From NCBI GenBank assembly GCA_021808815.1, contig JAKBAT010000004.1:1-34873 (forward strand): a stretch of 34,873 nucleotides of DNA. Reading direction: 5' to 3'. Positions 26,259 through 34,307 of the stretch are shown here, one piece after another. The notes under the pieces are model-generated. The model was not told the DNA's origin. It saw only the letters and a program-made list of their open reading frames with translations, and did not search any database. The translations under genes and the position numbers were made by a program. Within the stretch, counting starts at the first letter, position 1. Each line of letters starts with the position of its first letter. Origin of the DNA: Pseudomonadota bacterium. Its GTDB lineage: Bacteria; Pseudomonadota; Gammaproteobacteria; Burkholderiales; Ferrovaceae.

Positions 26259-26636
26259 ATGTCGGTTTTCGAATGGTTGGGTAAACCGGATCAGGAAGCA
26301 GCGTCCCAGGCGGAGGCGCCCAGTGCGCGCGAGGCACTGGAACTCTCCCTCATCGAGGCGCTCAAGACCGTTTTCGATCCTGAAATCCCGGTCAACATTT
26401 ACGACCTGGGCCTGATCTATGGCCTGTCCATCGACCCCGAATCGGCCCATGCCGACATCCAGATGACGCTGACAGCGCCCGGTTGCCCCGTGGCCCAGAC
26501 ATTTCCAGGGGAAGTGGAGCGGCGCGTCATGGAAGTGCCGGGCATCAACAGTGCCAAGGTGGAACTGGTATGGGACCCGCCCTGGACCCGTGACCGCATG
26601 AGTGAAGCCGCCATGCTGACCCTGGGAATGCTCTGA
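26259..26636 (+). CDS. sufT: SUF system assembly protein SufT (DUF59)
   Basis: A 125-residue DUF59/MIP18-type protein. The core shows LIEALKTVFDPEIPVNIYDLGLIY and LTAPGCPVAQ, with the conserved Cys, then VELVWDPPWTRDRMSEAA. SufT family proteins help in Fe-S cluster maturation or carrier functions, mostly at high demand. The ATG at 26259 is taken because it follows the sufU stop by 2 bp; the frame is open to 26184 but that region is inside sufU. It is the last gene of the operon and its stop codon is the first part of a terminator hairpin. Confidence 0.95.
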   Translation: MSVFEWLGKPDQEAASQAEAPSAREALELSLIEALKTVFDPEIPVNIYDLGLIYGLSIDPESAHADIQMTLTAPGCPVAQTFPGEVERRVMEVPGINSAKVELVWDPPWTRDRMSEAAMLTLGML

Positions 26637-26657
26637 GCGGCAATCCGCTCCCGTTTT
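26635..26657 (+). terminator. Terminator of the suf operon
   Basis: GAGCGG (26635-26640), loop CAAT and CCGCTC (26645-26650) make a perfect 6-bp GC-rich hairpin that begins inside the sufT stop codon. It is followed by CCGTTTTC. The T run is short and offset by three bases, but the position and stem fit an intrinsic terminator. Confidence 0.65.
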
Positions 26658-26720
26658 CACACCACTCTCGCTTCCTGCCACCACCACACTACGGGGTCTG
26701 TCCGTCTGTGTGGGAAAACC

Positions 26721-28220
26721 GTGACCTTTGCTGTGGTGTACAGCCGTGCGCTGGTGGGGGTGGCGGCTCCCCTGGTTCGGGTGGAAGTCTATCTGGCCAG
26801 CGGCCTGCCCCAGTTTAGTCTGGTGGGTTTGCCGGATACGGAGGTGAGAGAAAGCCGCGAACGGGTACGAGCGGCCCTGGCCAATTGCGGCTTCCGGTTT
26901 CCCCAGCGCCGCATCACAGTCAATCTTGCACCGGCCGATCTGCCCAAACAGTCCAGCCGTTTCGATCTGCCCATTGCCATCGGCATCCTGGCGGCTTCGG
27001 ACCAGTTGCCGACCTCCGATCTGGGCACGCACGAATTTGTGGGCGAACTGGCCTTGAGCGGCGAATTGCGTTCCGTACGGGGCGCATTGCCCATGGCGAT
27101 GGCGGCAGGAGGCCAGCAACACCGGTTTGTACTGCCCGCCGCCAGCGCTCCTGAAGGGACGCTGGCCGGGGGTGCCCACATCATCCCGGCAGTCCATCTG
27201 AAGGATGTCTGCCACCATCTGTCCGGCGGGCATCGTCTGGAGCCATTACCGGCGGTGACGCCTGTGATGCCGGAATATCCCGACATGGCAGAGGTCTACG
27301 GGCAGCGACAAGCCAGGCGCGCTTTGGAAATTGCAGCCGCGGGAGGACATCACGTGTTGATGCTGGGGCCTCCCGGTTCCGGAAAATCCATGCTGGCAAC
27401 ACGGTTTCCGGGGATTTGCCCGGCCATGAGTGATGAGGAGGCGCTGATCTCTGCGGCCATCCTCTCTGCAGACGGCGAAAACCTGTGTCTGGAACACTGG
27501 CGCCGTCGTCCTTTCAGGCATCCCCACCATAGTGCCACACTGGTGGCCATGACCGGAGGGGGGCTTCATTCCCGGCCAGGTGAAATCACGCTGGCCCATG
27601 GGGGTACCCTCCATCTGGATGAAATGGCCGAATTCGATCGACCGGTTCTGGAAGCGTTGCGGGAACCCATGGAAACCGGGGTGATCTCCATTTCACGCGC
27701 CTCCAGAAAGACGACATACCCGGCGCGTTTCCAGCTGATTGCCGCCATGAATCCATGCCCCTGTGGCTACCGCGGACACCCCTCAGGGCGTTGCCACTGT
27801 TCGCCCCAGCAGGTGCAACGCTATTTGCGCCGCATTTCCGGGCCATTGCTGGATCGCATCGATCTGGTGGTCGAAGTGCCGGCCCTGGACTCACGGGAAC
27901 TGCACCCCGGGGTCGCAGCGGAAAGCAGCGCACGTATGCGCAGGCGTGTGGAGGCGGCGGCAGCGCGCCAGCAACGGCGTCAGGGACAGCCCAATGCAAG
28001 ACTGGAAGGATCGGCGCTGGAGGAAGCGCTGGGACTCGATGCGGAAAGCCGGCGTTTCCTTGGCGAGGCAGCACAACGTTTCGCCCTGTCGGCGCGCGCC
28101 ATTCATCGGGTGATGCGTGTGGCACGCACCGTGGCCGATCTGGACGGTACCGGGCGGGTTGCCCTGCCTGCGTTGGCCGAAGCCTTGAACTACCGGGAAC
28201 GGCTCAAGGACTTTTGGTAA
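26721..28220 (+). CDS. comM: YifB/ComM family AAA+ ATPase (Mg-chelatase-like)
   Basis: A 499-residue protein of the ComM/YifB family. The N-terminal Lon-protease-like domain (about 1-180) opens VYSRALVGVAAPLVRVEV and contains LVGLPDTEVRESRERVRAAL. The AAA+ core has Walker A GPPGSGKS with Lys222 and a Walker B-like GGTLHLDEM. A zinc-finger-like CPCGYRGHPSGRCHCSP lies inside the AAA+ module. The C-terminal Mg-chelatase domain ends ALNYRERLKDFW. In naturally competent bacteria ComM is a hexameric branch-migration helicase that helps integrate taken-up DNA. No other competence gene is present, so competence is not shown. A GTG start follows GGGAA. It converges with the RND pump gene, with 6 bp between stops. 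Confidence 0.95.
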   Translation: MTFAVVYSRALVGVAAPLVRVEVYLASGLPQFSLVGLPDTEVRESRERVRAALANCGFRFPQRRITVNLAPADLPKQSSRFDLPIAIGILAASDQLPTSDLGTHEFVGELALSGELRSVRGALPMAMAAGGQQHRFVLPAASAPEGTLAGGAHIIPAVHLKDVCHHLSGGHRLEPLPAVTPVMPEYPDMAEVYGQRQARRALEIAAAGGHHVLMLGPPGSGKSMLATRFPGICPAMSDEEALISAAILSADGENLCLEHWRRRPFRHPHHSATLVAMTGGGLHSRPGEITLAHGGTLHLDEMAEFDRPVLEALREPMETGVISISRASRKTTYPARFQLIAAMNPCPCGYRGHPSGRCHCSPQQVQRYLRRISGPLLDRIDLVVEVPALDSRELHPGVAAESSARMRRRVEAAAARQQRRQGQPNARLEGSALEEALGLDAESRRFLGEAAQRFALSARAIHRVMRVARTVADLDGTGRVALPALAEALNYRERLKDFW

Positions 28221-28226
28221 ACCGCC

Positions 28227-31200
28227 TCATTCATTTTCGGGAAGCGCTGCAGGAGGCCTTGTCTTGCCCAGGAAAAGAATTTGCAGGGCCGGTGCCACCA
28301 CGAGCAGCATGATCGGGCCCAGCAGCATGCCCCCCACCACCACGGTGGCCAGGGGTTTCTGGACCTGGCTGCCTATCCCCGAAGACAGGGCAGCCGGCAG
28401 CAATCCGATACAGGCAGACAGGGCGGTCATCAGCATGGGGCGCATGCGTTGTTCCGCAGCCTGGAACATGGCTTCCACGGGGGGCATGCCCCCCACCACC
28501 AGGTGGTTGTAATAGGTGATGACCAGGATGCCGTTCATGACCGACACCCCGAACAGGGAGACGAAACCGATGGCAGCTGAAATGCTGAAATGCAGCCCGG
28601 TCACATACAAGGCGAAAATGCCCCCGGCAATGGAAAAGGGAATGGCGGCGAGTGCCAGCAGGCTGTCGCGGATCGAGCTGAACAGCGTATAGAGCAGCAC
28701 CACGATGATGATGATGGCGACAGGCAAAATGAATTCCAGCCGCTTCTTGGCGAGTTGCAGTTCTTCGAATTCGCCCGACCACAACATCCGGTAGCCTGAG
28801 GGCAGGATGACCTTCTGTTCGATTTTTGCCTGGGCTTCAGCGACGGTACTCCCCAGATCGCGTCCGCGCACACTGAACTTGATCGGGATGAAGCGCTGGT
28901 TTTTTTCGTGGTAAATGTAGGAGGCGCCCGTGTCGAGGGAAATGGTGGCCAGTTCGCTCAGGGGAATGTAGGCCATATCCCCGCTGGGGGCGGTATATCC
29001 CACCTTGATATGGCCCACGGCTGCGAGATCCTTGCGTTCTTCGGGCGAGAGGCGCACGGTCAGGGCGAACTGGCGATCGCTTTCATATACCGTGGTGGCC
29101 TGGGTGCCGCCCAGGGCTGCCTGCACGACGGTATTGACGTCGCCGGTATTGAGTCCGTACCGGGCGGCCTTGGCACGGTCCACCGTGACATTGAGGTTGG
29201 GCTGGCCCAGCACGCGGAATACGCCCAGGTCGGTAATCCCCTTGATTTTTGCCATTTCCGCCTGCACCTGGTCCGCCAGTTTTTCCAGTACGGCGAGGTC
29301 AGGGCCCAGGATCTTGATGGAATTGGCCCCCTTGATGCCGGAGAGGCCTTCTTCCACGTTGTCCTGGATGTACTGGGAGAAATTGAGCTCCACGCCGGTG
29401 AATTCACTGCTGAATTCCTTCTGGATCTGGTCGATCAGCTTTTTCTTGGTCATGTCCGCAGGCCATTCGTCGAAGGGTTTCAGCGGTACGAAGAACTCGG
29501 CATTGTAAAAACCGGCGGCATCGCTGCCGTTATCGGGGCGCCCGTGTTGCGACACGGCCGTGATCACTTCCGGATGGCGGATCAGGATGCGGCGCATCTT
29601 GTCCACAACGGGCATGCCGGCTTCCAGGGAGATGGTCGGCGGCAGTGTGGCCCGGATCCACAGGTTGCCTTCTTCCAGTGCGGGCAGGAATTCCGAGCCG
29701 GTTCGGGCGAACAGCCCCACGGATAGCAGCAGGAACGCAACCCCGATGAGCACCGTGGTACGAACGTGGGTGAGCGCCCAGCGCAGGACGGGGCGGTACA
29801 GGCCGCGCAGCCGTTCCACCAGCAGGGTTTCCCGTTCATGGACCTGTTGGGGCAGCAGGAAAGAGGTCAGTACCGGGGTGATCGTGAAGGTGGCCAGCAG
29901 TGCGCCGGCCAGGGCGTAACCGTAGGTGCGGGCCATGGGACCGAAAATCTGCCCTTCCACGCCCTGCATGGTAAACAGGGGAATGAACGCGGCGACGGTG
30001 ATGGCGGTGGAAAACAGGATGGCCCGGTCCACCTGGATGGCACTGACGAAAATCAGGCGCAGGCGATTGGTCCAACCGTGGCTCATGAGCAGTTGGCGAT
30101 AACCGCTTTGTGCCTGGTCATGCAGCAGCTCCGTGCGCGCATCCACTTTTTTCTGGAAATTGCGGAAGATGTTTTCCACCATGATGACGGCCGAATCCAC
30201 GATGATGCCGAAATCGACGGCGCCCAGGGACAGCAGGTTGGCGGATTCGCCGGCGAGCACCAGGATGATGATGCTGAAAAACAGTGCGAAGGGAATGTTG
30301 GCACTGACAATGATGGCGCTGCGCAGGTCCCCCAGAAATATCCACTGGATGAAAAACACCAGCAGGCAGCCAAAAATCAGGTTATGTACCACCGTATGGG
30401 TGGTGACGGAGACCAGGGAGGTGCGGTCATAAAAGGGCACCAGATGCACGCCTGCCGGCAATGTGCCGTCATGGTTGATGTTTTCCACTTCCGTCTTGAT
30501 GCGGGCGACCACCTCGTTGGTTTGCATGGTGCGGTTCATGACCACGATGGCCGCCACCACGTCGTCATCCTTGTCGCGACCTGCCCTGCCCAGACGGGGG
30601 ACATGCCCGACGGAAACCTGGGCAACGTCGGCAACCCGGACCGGGACGCCGTTTTTCTGGGCGAGCACGATGTTTTCGATGTCGGCCACGTGCGTTCCCC
30701 GGGTCAGGTCGACGGTGCCGCCAGTGTCAATCAGGCCGATGCCACGGATGTTGACGGACTGCTGGCCGAAATTGATGGTACGCCCGCCCACGTTGATATT
30801 GGCATTGCCGATGGCGGCAAGGAGTTGGGGCACCGTGACCGAGTAAGCTTCCAGTTTGTGCAGGTCGGCTTCGACTTCGAATTCCTTGGTGGTTCCACCC
30901 CAGGTATTGACCTGCACCACGCCGGGCACCGTCAGCAGGCGTCGCTGCACGATCCAGTCCTGCACGGTGCGCAGGTTGGTCAGACCAAAACCGGGAGGGC
31001 CTACCAGCTGGTAGCGAAACACTTCGCCCACCAGGCTCGAGGCCTGTATTTGCGGCACCACGTTATTGGGGAGGTTGACGTTCTGTTGCAGGTTCAGGGC
31101 GGCCTGGGTATAGGCGAAATAATAGTCGATGCCGTAATTGAACGTGACCCGCAGGAATGACAGCCCGGTGAAGGAGGTGGAACGGATCACTTCGATCCCT

Positions 31201-31430
31201 GGCGTTGCCGCGAGCCCCACTTCCATGGGAATCGTGTAATAGCGTTCCATTTCCTCGGCCGACAGTCCCGGGGACTGGGCGGTGATTTCAAGGATCACCG
31301 GCGCCGGGTTGGGGTAAGCCTCCACATTCAGGCGGTAATAGGCAAACAGTCCGGCCCCGGTGAAGGCCAGCAACAGGATCAGGATGATGGGGCGGCGGCT
31401 GAGTGAAAATGCCAGCAGGTTCTTGAACAT
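28227..31430 (-). CDS. Heavy-metal efflux RND pump, CzcA/CusA family
   Basis: A 1067-residue inner-membrane RND transporter with the two-fold repeat of 12 helices and two large periplasmic loops. The N terminus opens with LSRRPIILILLLAFTGAGL. Transmembrane helix 4 carries DFGIIVDSAVIMVEN, with Asp406, Asp412 and Glu419, the acidic relay that marks the heavy-metal (HME) branch. The second half begins near residue 530. The periplasmic stretch YIQDNVEEGLSGIKG has Glu where, by my recollection, the E. coli CusA copper-binding Met of IDMLSTGIK would be, so Cu/Ag transport in the CusA manner is doubtful; Zn, Co, Ni or another ion is possible. It starts 3 bp after the adaptor gene with no clear ribosome-binding site, suggesting coupling. 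Confidence 0.94.
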   Translation of the reverse strand: MFKNLLAFSLSRRPIILILLLAFTGAGLFAYYRLNVEAYPNPAPVILEITAQSPGLSAEEMERYYTIPMEVGLAATPGIEVIRSTSFTGLSFLRVTFNYGIDYYFAYTQAALNLQQNVNLPNNVVPQIQASSLVGEVFRYQLVGPPGFGLTNLRTVQDWIVQRRLLTVPGVVQVNTWGGTTKEFEVEADLHKLEAYSVTVPQLLAAIGNANINVGGRTINFGQQSVNIRGIGLIDTGGTVDLTRGTHVADIENIVLAQKNGVPVRVADVAQVSVGHVPRLGRAGRDKDDDVVAAIVVMNRTMQTNEVVARIKTEVENINHDGTLPAGVHLVPFYDRTSLVSVTTHTVVHNLIFGCLLVFFIQWIFLGDLRSAIIVSANIPFALFFSIIILVLAGESANLLSLGAVDFGIIVDSAVIMVENIFRNFQKKVDARTELLHDQAQSGYRQLLMSHGWTNRLRLIFVSAIQVDRAILFSTAITVAAFIPLFTMQGVEGQIFGPMARTYGYALAGALLATFTITPVLTSFLLPQQVHERETLLVERLRGLYRPVLRWALTHVRTTVLIGVAFLLLSVGLFARTGSEFLPALEEGNLWIRATLPPTISLEAGMPVVDKMRRILIRHPEVITAVSQHGRPDNGSDAAGFYNAEFFVPLKPFDEWPADMTKKKLIDQIQKEFSSEFTGVELNFSQYIQDNVEEGLSGIKGANSIKILGPDLAVLEKLADQVQAEMAKIKGITDLGVFRVLGQPNLNVTVDRAKAARYGLNTGDVNTVVQAALGGTQATTVYESDRQFALTVRLSPEERKDLAAVGHIKVGYTAPSGDMAYIPLSELATISLDTGASYIYHEKNQRFIPIKFSVRGRDLGSTVAEAQAKIEQKVILPSGYRMLWSGEFEELQLAKKRLEFILPVAIIIIVVLLYTLFSSIRDSLLALAAIPFSIAGGIFALYVTGLHFSISAAIGFVSLFGVSVMNGILVITYYNHLVVGGMPPVEAMFQAAEQRMRPMLMTALSACIGLLPAALSSGIGSQVQKPLATVVVGGMLLGPIMLLVVAPALQILFLGKTRPPAALPENE

Positions 31431-31433
31431 GAC

Positions 31434-32627
31434 TCAGTGCGTTTCCGTGTCGTAGGCATGGCTCAGGAACACGGCGCCTTCCGTGGCGACCATTTCCTTT
31501 GGCTGAAGCCCCTGAACGATCTGGTTCCAGCCGTCCTGCTGCAAGCCCAGGGTAACGGCGCGCTTGAAGAACCGGCGGCGGTTTTCCGTCACCCAGACGG
31601 TCATGGATCCATCGTTCTCCCGGACCACGCTGTCCACGGGAACGGCCGGAGAATGCTGGATGGCGCCGGCATAAATGACGAAGTTGGCCAGCATGCCCGG
31701 ACGCAAGGCGTGCTTCGGATCCCGTATTTCCGAACGTACCAGGACGCGATGGGTGTTGGGATCGACCGAAGCGCCGATCAATGTGATCTTGCCCGAGAAA
31801 ACCTGTCCGGGGTAGGCCATCAGGGTGACTTCCACGGGCTGTCCCAGGCGTAGCGCGGGCAGGTCCGTTTCGGGGACGTTGGCCACCATCCACATGAGGC
31901 TGATGTCGGCCACGGTGAAGGGTGCCGGCAGCGTGCCGGGTTGTGCCAGCACGCCCGGTGCAGCACTGCGGGCCGTGATGCGGCCACTGATGGGGCTATG
32001 TACCCACAGGGCGGCATCCACCCGTCGTTCTGCAATGATGCGATCGATCTGGGCTTCCGGTTTCCCGAAAATGCGTACGGCATCCCGTGCCGCCTGGTAG
32101 GCGCCTTCGGCGCTTTGCTGGTCGGAGACGGCCTGTTGCAGGTCTTTTTTGGCAATGCCCTCCACGGCAAACAGCTGTTGCGCGCGTTCCAGCGCACGTG
32201 CGGTGAGGTCGCGCACTCCGGCGGCCGCAATCAGGGTGGACTCGGCTTGCAGCAAATCCGGGCTGTCCACGGCAAACAGGGGGTCGCCTTTTTTGACGTC
32301 CTGTCCCACGTCCGTGGAGATTTCCGTGATTTTTCCGGGGTAGGTGGGAAAGACCGGAACGGTGCGGTCATCGTTGAAGGCAATGTTGCCCACGGCATCC
32401 TGTTTGGGCGTGAAATCGCGCACCTCCACGGTTTGCACCCGGATTTGCCCGACCTGGGAGTCGGTCAGGTCCAGGTGACCTTCCTGGGCGGAGGGTGGGG
32501 CAGGCTTGTCTGCCGTGTCGTTGCCGGACACGGCCAGAAGCGGCCAGCCCCCATACAGTCCAATGGCCAGGAGAAGGGCGGAGAGGGCCCAGAACCCTGG
32601 TGTGTTGCGAAAAGGCCGGATTTTCAT
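31434..32627 (-). CDS. RND efflux periplasmic adaptor (CzcB/CusB-like)
   Basis: A 397-residue membrane fusion protein that joins the pump to the outer membrane channel. An N-terminal anchor helix (about residues 12-32, GFWALSALLLAIGLYGG) is followed by the barrel-sandwich lipoyl-like domain starting FPTYPGKITEISTDVGQDVKKGDPLFAVDSPDL, an alpha-helical hairpin (about 130-200), its return strand SPISGRITARSAAPGVL, and the beta-barrel and membrane-proximal domains (PGQVFSGKITLIG, LRPGMLANFVI). No His- or Met-rich metal-binding tail is seen. The ATG at 32627 overlaps the stop of the outer membrane gene by 4 bp; the frame continues to 32684, inside that gene. Confidence 0.93.
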   Translation of the reverse strand: MKIRPFRNTPGFWALSALLLAIGLYGGWPLLAVSGNDTADKPAPPSAQEGHLDLTDSQVGQIRVQTVEVRDFTPKQDAVGNIAFNDDRTVPVFPTYPGKITEISTDVGQDVKKGDPLFAVDSPDLLQAESTLIAAAGVRDLTARALERAQQLFAVEGIAKKDLQQAVSDQQSAEGAYQAARDAVRIFGKPEAQIDRIIAERRVDAALWVHSPISGRITARSAAPGVLAQPGTLPAPFTVADISLMWMVANVPETDLPALRLGQPVEVTLMAYPGQVFSGKITLIGASVDPNTHRVLVRSEIRDPKHALRPGMLANFVIYAGAIQHSPAVPVDSVVRENDGSMTVWVTENRRRFFKRAVTLGLQQDGWNQIVQGLQPKEMVATEGAVFLSHAYDTETH

Positions 32628-34225
32628 GGGGCAGGGTCTCCCTGGCTGGGTTGCAGGCTGGGCGCCCCCGGACGATGCCACCATCCGCCGCCCAAGGCCT
32701 GGTAGAGGGCGGCAGAGTCCCCCAGGCGGTTGGTTTGGGTTTGCAGGAACGTGATCGTGGCCTGCTGCAAGGTCTGGTCTGCCGCGAGCAGGACGCCATA
32801 GCTCACCTGCCCCGCCTCTAGCTGCTTGTGGGTGATGTCATGCATCCGCTGTGCCGCCTCGGTGGCCTGTCGGGCTGCCTGGAAGGCGGCGGCATCGGAC
32901 TGGATGGCATGGAGGGTATCGGCCACATTCTGGAATGCCGCCAGCACCGTGCTCCTGTATTGGGCCGCAGCCTGGGCCAGGGCTTCCCGCGCCGCCTGTT
33001 CGCGTGCGCTCAGGGTGCCCCCATCGAACACGGGGAGTGTGATGTCCCCGATCAGGTTGAAGAATCCGCCGCCGGTCTGGAACATCTGGCTGGGGACGGA
33101 AGCGGTGCCTCCCATCAGGCCGGTGATGGAAAATTGCGGAAAGCGGTTGGCCAGCGCCACGCCCACCTGGGCATTGGCGGCATGCATCTGGGCTTCGGCG
33201 GCCCGTACGTCAGGGCGTTGCTCCACCAGGGCGGAGGGGATGCTGAGGGGAAGTTCTTCCGGCAGATGCAGGGAGGACAGCGTGAAGGTTTCCGCCAGTT
33301 CTTCGCCGGGAGGCTGGCCTGCCAGCACGCGCAGGAGGTCGCGCGTCAGTTCCAGCTGCTGCTGCAGGGGAATCAGGGCCTGTTCCGCCTGGGACAGGGC
33401 GAATTGCTGGTTGGCGACATCGATGCCGGTAATGGCGCCAAATTCGAGCTGATGTCGGGCAATGGACAGCAGTTGCCGGTTATCCTCCACGATCCGTTCC
33501 ATGGCACTGATCTGGGCGCGCAGGGAGGCCTCCTCCAGTGCGGCGGCCACCACGTTGGAAGCCAGCGTGATGTAGGCGGCTTCCAGCTGGAATTGCTGCT
33601 GCTCCACCTGGGCGTCGAGGGATTCCACCTGGCGGCGGTTGCCGCCAAATACGTCCGGGGCATAGTTCAGCGTGACCTGGGCCGTATGGAAGTTGTAATA
33701 GACCGGTCCGTTGTAGGGAGCAGGTCCGGAGGGGTTGGAATAGGTTTGGATGACGGTGCCATTGCCTTGCAGGCCTGGTGAGTTGCCTCCCATGTTGCCG
33801 GCCAGCTTGTTGCGTGTGGGCAGGTACTCCAGGCCCAGGGAGGGATAGAAGAACCCCTGCTGGGCCAGGCTGTTTTGCTGGGCCTGGCGCAGGGCGGCCT
33901 GGGCGGCCTCGATGGAGGGATTTGCCTTGAATGCCCGCTCGATCAGGGCGTTGAGTGGCGGCGACTGGAACAGCGTCCACCAGTCGAAAGGGATTGAGGT
34001 GCGCACGTTGAAACGTTGTGCATCGGACGGGGTGCGAGGGGCATCTGCCAGTTGCGCGACGGATTGGTGCGGTGCGTAACCCGCGCTGGCGGGCACGTCG
34101 GGGCGCTTGTAGTCGGGCCCCACGGCACAGCCGGAAAAGGCTGTGGCGGCCAGCAGGGCACACACACCAGTGGTCAGGTTGGCAAGATGCATCGGGAAGC
34201 GTCTCTTTTTGCTCCGGTTTTCCAT
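32624..34225 (-). CDS. Outer membrane efflux lipoprotein, NodT/OprM family
   Basis: A 533-residue outer membrane factor, first gene of the efflux operon. The N terminus has a basic head (MENRSKKRRF), a hydrophobic core (about 17-30) and a lipobox AFSGC with the acylated Cys at residue 33, followed by AVGPDYKRPDVP, the standard start of mature NodT-type lipoproteins. Two similar halves of outer membrane efflux repeats follow, each with long helices (for example QAALRQAQQNSLAQQGFFYPSLGL and EQAAREALAQAAAQYRSTVLAAFQNVADTL). The ATG at 34225 is supported by ACAGGA at 4 to 5 bp; an ATG at 34192 is weaker. It forms the channel to the outside of the cell. Confidence 0.94.
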   Translation of the reverse strand: MENRSKKRRFPMHLANLTTGVCALLAATAFSGCAVGPDYKRPDVPASAGYAPHQSVAQLADAPRTPSDAQRFNVRTSIPFDWWTLFQSPPLNALIERAFKANPSIEAAQAALRQAQQNSLAQQGFFYPSLGLEYLPTRNKLAGNMGGNSPGLQGNGTVIQTYSNPSGPAPYNGPVYYNFHTAQVTLNYAPDVFGGNRRQVESLDAQVEQQQFQLEAAYITLASNVVAAALEEASLRAQISAMERIVEDNRQLLSIARHQLEFGAITGIDVANQQFALSQAEQALIPLQQQLELTRDLLRVLAGQPPGEELAETFTLSSLHLPEELPLSIPSALVEQRPDVRAAEAQMHAANAQVGVALANRFPQFSITGLMGGTASVPSQMFQTGGGFFNLIGDITLPVFDGGTLSAREQAAREALAQAAAQYRSTVLAAFQNVADTLHAIQSDAAAFQAARQATEAAQRMHDITHKQLEAGQVSYGVLLAADQTLQQATITFLQTQTNRLGDSAALYQALGGGWWHRPGAPSLQPSQGDPAP

Positions 34226-34237
34226 GTCGTCCTGTAA

Positions 34238-34255
34238 ACCGGGATAAAATCCGGT
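34238..34255. promoter_or_regulatory. Inverted repeat ACCGG-N8-CCGGT around a -10-like hexamer
   Basis: ACCGG (34238-34242) and CCGGT (34251-34255) are perfect inverted arms around GATAAAAT. The spacer holds TAAAAT (34245-34250), five of six bases of a -10 on the plus strand, which would start the response regulator mRNA near 34257. A regulator could bind here; a small hairpin in RNA is the other reading. No matching -35 was found. Confidence 0.35.
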
Positions 34256-34287
34256 CGAGGAGTGCTGGCGCATTGTGCCGGTATTTT

Positions 34288-34304
34288 CTGACATGGAGCT
34301 GACA
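34288..34304 (+). promoter_or_regulatory. Tandem direct repeat CTGACA-N5-CTGACA, candidate response-regulator box
   Basis: Two identical hexamers CTGACA (34288-34293 and 34299-34304) are separated by 5 bp (TGGAG), so they repeat every 11 bp, one DNA turn. OmpR/PmrA-type regulators bind as head-to-tail dimers to hexamer-N5-hexamer sites of just this layout. It lies between the divergent efflux operon and the regulator gene, 3 bp before the regulator ATG, and includes that gene's GGAG site in its spacer. Confidence 0.5.
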
Positions 34305-34307
34305 GCA

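Noticed and set aside
29766-31160. A 464-codon plus-strand open frame opposite the RND pump gene
   Set aside because: Low-complexity, His/Gly/Asp-rich translation antisense to a clear transporter; a composition artefact.
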